From contig NC_089325.1 in the NCBI RefSeq assembly GCF_036669915.1, forward strand, positions 11,739,231 through 11,803,230: a stretch of 64,000 nt of DNA, read 5' to 3'. How positions within the stretch are numbered: position 1 is the first letter of the stretch; the number at the start of each line of letters is the position of its first letter. Positions 59,001 to 64,000 of the stretch are shown one piece after another. The notes under the pieces were generated by a model. It was not told the DNA's origin and ran no database searches. It was given only the letters and a program-made list of their open reading frames with translations. The translations under genes were made by a program, and so were the position numbers. This stretch comes from Pocillopora verrucosa. Lineage: Eukaryota; Cnidaria; Anthozoa; Scleractinia; Pocilloporidae.

Positions 59001-62000
59001 ACGTTGTCACTGAAGGTCGGCTCAATCCAAGAAACAGCCTTGGGTGTGTCGGAAATTTGATAGATATCGCTGGGACAGCTCACGACCTTGGGAGGCTCTT
59101 CATCTGAAAAAAAAAATTGTCGTCACATTCTTCGGGTTTTGGCTGTGGCAAATTTGTATTCTATTGGATCTTTACACCCATTCTAAAGTTACTTTTATGC
59201 ATAAGCGAGATCTTTAAACATATTAAGATTAGGAAACTTTGTTTTAAGCTTCACGCGGGTATGGCGTGACATCTATAAAGCTGTTCCACCGCTGTGACGC
59301 TGCCTCATCATTTTGTAAGCAGAGGATGCGTTCACTAAGTCACTTACCACTGATAGTAACATACATAGAACAGCTAGCGGTTCCTGCTGAGTTGGACACT
59401 GTCCAATCGACTTTTGTCATCCCTGGAGGGAAGAGGTAATCTTTGGAGATTTCAGGCGGGTTGATTTTCATTTCCTGCACGTTCGAAACGGGCAACTTCC
59501 ACACAGCGCTAACATCAGCTTTATCTTTTCCTGGGGCTAAAACTTGTCTTATGTTATCTGGACATTCGATCCAAGGCTTGCTTACAACTGAAAACAAAAT
59601 CAACACACTATCGTATGGTAATTTGTTGTGGCTAGCCAAGCAAAATTTGTTATAACTCACCACTCAGCTTCTTGTCAGTGACATGAAGTTAACATTTCAC
59701 ACTTGCTGATATTTCCGCGTGTTTTTCCACATATCCACTTACCACAAAACTAACGGTTATTATGAGAATGACAATTACAGTGACTGACAATTACGGTGAC
59801 GATGAAAATGACGATGACGATGACGATGACGAGGATGATAATGGTGATGAGCGATGACGATAACGATATTTATTATGATAATGGTAATGATAACGATAAT
59901 GATAACAATGACGATAAAGATAACGATAATGATAACGATAACGATAACGATAATGATAACGATAACAATGACGATAAAGATAGCCGGTAATGATAAAAAT
60001 ATTGATATTGTTATTGATGACAACGACAATAATAGCAAAACAAACGACGGCAAAGAAAACAAGCATGATGTTGATTAAGATAAAACACAAGTAAGACCGT
60101 TCATTAGATAAGTTCCAAGTTGAAATTTCCTTTACTTTAAGTTCAAAACTAAGTCCAGTTTATTGAAGAATTCCTTTCTTTGTCATTAAGTATTAGTATT
60201 AAAAGCAGATAAGAAACAATGTTCTTCTTTTTGTTTTCCTTAAATTTGCATGGAAAAATGAATAGAGAAAGTGATAGCCACCTTAAAATACTTTTTTGTT
60301 TCCTCTTTCATTGCAAAAGTAGAAAGTTAAAGATGAAGTCGAAAAGAATGTCCGAGTTTACGCATATTCGATTGCTTTTTTCCTAAATGTAAGAAAACAA
60401 AACAGACTAACAAAGAAAACAGAGTAATACACAACACGAAAATTGAAATTGTTATTGTTTACTTAGAATACAAGTCGGTGCCACTCCACTCCAGGTCTTG
60501 TCCTTTAGGCATTGTCTGCTCCCCAACCCTGAGAGCTGATAACCGCTTCTACAACTGTACGTACACAAATGTGTGTAACTTACGCCAGTAGTTGTGCATG
60601 TTGAGGGGTATATATTTCCATTTGCAATGGCTGGCAAGGCAGGACACTGAACAGCTGTCAAAACACAGATACAAAATTTAGTTGTATTTTTTTTCCACAC
60701 ACGACCAATTTTTTACCAACCACTAAACACTTCCACTCCAACTGTGTAGACTTTTTAACTTTTGCGTAAATCGAAACGAGGCAAAATAAATGAGAAAGGT
60801 AAGTTAGTTCCCAGCCCCCTCATGTTGGCTTGCCCGATTAGGAAGGCCTCAATGGAGGAATGTAAAGGAGTAGAATTTTGCAATTGTACAGCTAACGGTT
60901 CATTTCTTTCCGTTGAGGTAATAAGAAAATACGGTTAAATTTTTTTCACGTCTAACGGTTAAAATTTGTCAATTTTTGCGCCAAACGGTTGATTTTTTCT
61001 TTGCCATGTTGCGACTCGAAGCTAACCCCATGGGGATCCTCGATTGATGGTACTACGTTTTTTTTTCTCCCGTTCATTCCGGAAAAAAATCGCCTTAGTT
61101 TGCGAGATGAGCAGTGAGCCTCAGCGATATCCAAAATTCCATCTCGGTAACCGAGATGCAGCATTTACATCGGAAAAATTTCAGCCCTCTTTCTCACTTA
61201 AATAGAGCCCAATTTTGAAAAGTAGTGAATAGAAAGGCAGTTGACTGAATGTATCAAGAAGCACAAGATTTCCTATACTTACGGTTGCACGTGCCCATGT
61301 TTCCCTCCCACCTGCCAGATTTGCTACAGGTAAGAGTTCCGTGTTGGATGTCATCCATGACGTAACCGTCTTTGCACGTCATCACGCATTTATCACCAAA
61401 GACATTAGAATCCAGTTGAGTGCATCTTGGTGGTGTCACATTGCTTCTGGAGGGTACGCTGAGGGCACCACATTTGACGGCTAGTTTTGGACGAAAAAGA
61501 AAGAACCACTTAGCTTTGAAAGAAAGGGGGATGTGGCTCTTTAGCGGGAAATACTGTTGTTGGTTAACAAAGTTGCTTCCAGATCTCCCGCGTTCAGATT
61601 CTACAGAAGCGGATACGAAAGAGATTGTGAACGAGACTGCGGCCATATTTGACTAGCGTAATCCGTTTTATGGATGTGAACTGGAATCAGGTTGAGCAAA
61701 AAGTCACAGACTTAAGTACTTAAAATAGCCGCCCTCGTATAAGCGCCGCTCGTTGCATCGGAGACAGTAAACATAAAAATGCCGTAACGTAAAATCTGCA
61801 AGTTAAGTTGCGGCAACCCATATTTCTTGTATACTATGTACAATTTCAAATGGACTTAAAACTGCTTGTTTCAACATTCCTCATCAAATGTGCATTTCTG
61901 TTTTGCTCTTAAACATCTAATAGAATGTTTGATAATGTGGTCTCATCGTCCAGGTGAGAAAAGCCCTGAGAAGGATTGTTGATGGAAACAGAGACGAACG

Positions 62001-63470
62001 TTTCAACAACCTTAGCGGAAGTCATCATCAATGTCAACTGAAGAGTTCTCTCGCAGTTGAGCATTCTAAGTCTGGTTCGTGACATCTGATAAGTAAATTT
62101 TTTTCCGTGATGTTATTGATCAGCTTCAACGAGAAGTCATTGAAGTTAGCTTACGTTGACAAATCCTGTTATTGGCTCCTTGAGTGTAACCTTCCTTACA
62201 GACACAAAAATAGGTTCCACCGACGTCGTGACAGGTTGAGATAGACTTGTCGCAAGTGTCTGTACCCAAAGAACACTCATTTATGTCTGGAAAAAATAAA
62301 AGAAAGGGATAATGATTAAAAAAAAAAAAAAAGACAAAGAAAAAAACAAAAAAGAAACGAGTAAGAAAGTCGACAAATTTAAAGTTCTTTTTCACGACCG
62401 AGACAAATCTTCTGTAATTAAAGTTATATCGCATTTTGCCCCAATATTTATTTTCCAAGAAGTTTATTCGCACCTAGTTACATTGAAGAAATACTTGCAC
62501 TGAGAAAACGTTTTCAAAGCGAACGAAATAGAGCGCGCTATAGTCTATGATTATATTTTGTTTTGTCCAGGAAGGGCGTTTCAATAAAGCGAAGTAATTT
62601 CAATTTTTTTTTGCTGGAAACTAGTTTCGTACAATCAGATGAAAATTACATTTGGTTCATTGCCCTATGGCGGTGTGGTGGAACAATAATTGTTAACTAG
62701 CAAATGTCAATGCACCATGGGTGAATTTAGACTTAGGATGCTCGGCAATTTTCCCTGATCAATTACCAAGGTGTATTTTAACATGCATTTTTGCGCTCAC
62801 TAGAAAATGACTTCATCAAAATTTCAAGCCGATTGTCAAGGGGATTCTTACTTATGCATTTCTTGGGATTTGAGTTCTGGTAACCATCCTTGCAAATGCA
62901 CTTGTAATCACCAGGAAGATTCTCACAAGATTTTGACGTCACCGGATCACACGGTTGACCTTGATTGCACTCATTCACATCTAATGAATAGAGAAGCACA
63001 ATTAGGGGAGAGGTGGGTTCATTTCTCTTTATTCCGTCTATTTACGGTACATAACAGTTTACACAATCGAGACCTTCACCAAATGGTATACTTGACTCAG
63101 ATTAATATTTATTTGAGATAGTTAGAGCTATGCAATGTGGCTCTGCTTGTATTGGCTAGATGACTGAGTCCTTTTCAAAAAAATAATAGCAGTGCCGTAG
63201 TCGCATTTTTCGCACATTTAAAGAGAATTTCCGAGAGGTTAGATAATTGTTTTGTACGATGAAGCATGATAATAACAGCTATGGCAATAGTTATGAAAAC
63301 TCAATATAAGATCCAGACATTTTTCGCAATACCTTCACACTCAGTGTTTGAATTTGCTTTTTTGACGTAACCACGTGGACACTGGCAGTAGTATGAGCCC
63401 ACGGTGTTATGACACTCGGCCGGGGGTACACAAATGGGGGGATTTTGTTTGCATTCATCCACATCCAAGA
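53021..63470 (-). CDS. Secreted EGF/Sushi/HYR/GCC2-GCC3/Ig multidomain protein, 3' part (5' end beyond window)
   Basis: Thirteen exons in transcript order: 63470-63333, 62980-62852, 62286-62155 (three calcium-binding EGF domains, six Cys each, DVDEC/DVNEC/NINEC starts); 61480-61283 and 60654-60463 (six-Cys Sushi domains with Trp); 59587-59348 and 59103-58870 (HYR domains, ECPDNI/SCPSDI starts); 58315-58124 (six-Cys Sushi-like); 56655-56566 (30-codon linker with two Cys); 55912-55754 and 54641-54477 (GCC2/GCC3 ephrin-receptor-like, CPAGTY/CPPGRF); 54022-53894 plus 53226-53021 (one Ig domain, ending [13 protein letters not shown]). About 733 residues lie in the window. Every internal exon has phase 1 at both ends. 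There is no membrane segment before the stop, so it is probably extracellular matrix or secreted. The Sushi-Sushi-HYR-HYR-Sushi-GCC block recalls SVEP1 (polydom). Orthology is not claimed. Confidence 0.88.
57110..58080. repeat. ~950-bp polypyrimidine/polypurine tract in intron
   Basis: Almost unbroken C/T on the plus strand, made of TCCTCCTCG, TCGTCGTTCTCGATCTCG and (TCC)n units with occasional G. It is purine-rich in the sense of the host gene. It lies in the intron between exons 58315-58124 and 56655-56566. The long ORFs across it are low-complexity artefacts. Confidence 0.92.
59757..60030. repeat. GATAAC/GATGAC simple repeat in intron
   Basis: Hexa- and trinucleotide units (GATGAC, GATAAC, GATAAT, GACGATAAA) over about 270 bp, in the intron between the second Sushi exon and the first HYR exon. 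Confidence 0.9.
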
Positions 63471-64000
63471 CTGAAACCAATACGAATCAAAATGTGTTAT
63501 TGAATCAGCTCCAAATCTGCTTCTTCTTAAGGGCTGACTAAGAATGCCTAGATTCTACTCGATTTTAAAGAAGAGCAGCAAAAAGGACCTTGTTTCAGTG
63601 GCACAGCCCCATCCAAACCTCCCCTACCACGCCCTAACATACATCCATTTCTGGATTGCTCTGATTTGCAGGGAATTTTTCCTCCTGTGCGAAAACGTCT
63701 TAGAACTTTATAAATGATTTGAAAAAGTACCAAGGGCACTGACACAATCAACTTAGTCAATCCATAATTGTCTCAATTCACCATATTCTAGAAAATGAAC
63801 AGTTTTTATTGGCTTGATTAAAGGTTGAAGTTCAATAAAATACTTTACAGTGAGGTTTTATTTTCCATGTGTCTCAACGTACACGACCGCTCATGTTGTA
63901 ATGTACGAACGCCGACGCATAAAACAATAGTTGTGTAAAGACCAACGAACCAATGTAAATGATGTAAATTTCTCCAACTTTATAGTAGCAGACTTCGTTA

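Noticed and set aside
59775..60090. Several 64-99-codon ORFs rich in I/V, H/R or D/N
   Set aside because: Simple-sequence translations of the GATAAC array in an intron.
1..64000. CRISPR arrays, prokaryotic operons, rRNA genes
   Set aside because: The spliced gene structure throughout shows a eukaryotic genome. The regular repeats seen are minisatellites without unique equal-length spacers.

Overview
This is a nuclear genomic window from an animal. Genes are intron-rich with canonical GT-AG introns, the background is AT-rich, and there are many short inverted-repeat elements. Gene content (PRORP, EXOSC9, HMGB, SAP30L, an ATP8A-type flippase, and an EGF/Sushi/HYR/Ig extracellular protein) together with the repeat style suggests a cnidarian, probably a scleractinian coral. 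The species-level guess is inference. Splice models were built by hand from splice sites, reading-frame phase and family similarity. Every complete multi-exon model sums to an exact multiple of three.

Left part (1-11.5 kb): two tandem minus-strand genes for protein-only RNase P (PRORP/MRPP3). The left copy is cut by the window edge and the right copy is a complete intronless 471-codon ORF. The right copy shares a 257-bp divergent promoter with EXOSC9 (RRP45, exosome ring subunit; 15 exons, 462 aa). A decayed copy of that promoter lies upstream of the left PRORP copy, so the duplication carried the promoter with it.

Middle part (14-44.3 kb): a two-exon HMGB-like gene (minus) is divergent from SAP30L (plus, 4 exons, 162 aa; Sin3-HDAC complex). 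After a 2.5-kb gap comes a 23-kb, 46-exon gene for a P4-ATPase phospholipid flippase of the ATP8A1/2 type (1,159 aa). Its introns carry SINEs, several miniature inverted-repeat families, and a G-rich 42-bp minisatellite.

Right part (44.3-64 kb): a 4.3-kb stretch without recognisable genes is followed by a five-exon gene (276 aa) that joins two SAM domains to a retropepsin-like aspartic protease domain. This is the most unusual gene of the window. Convergent to it is the 3' half of a secreted modular gene (EGF-EGF-EGF-Sushi-Sushi-HYR-HYR-Sushi-like-GCC2/3-GCC2/3-Ig) with strictly class 1-1 exons. Its introns hold a ~950-bp pure pyrimidine/purine tract and a GATAAC/GATGAC array. The 5' end of this gene lies beyond position 64,000.

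The genes are mostly housekeeping and do not form a pathway, although PRORP and EXOSC9 both act in RNA processing from one promoter, and HMGB and SAP30L are both chromatin proteins sharing one intergenic promoter region.
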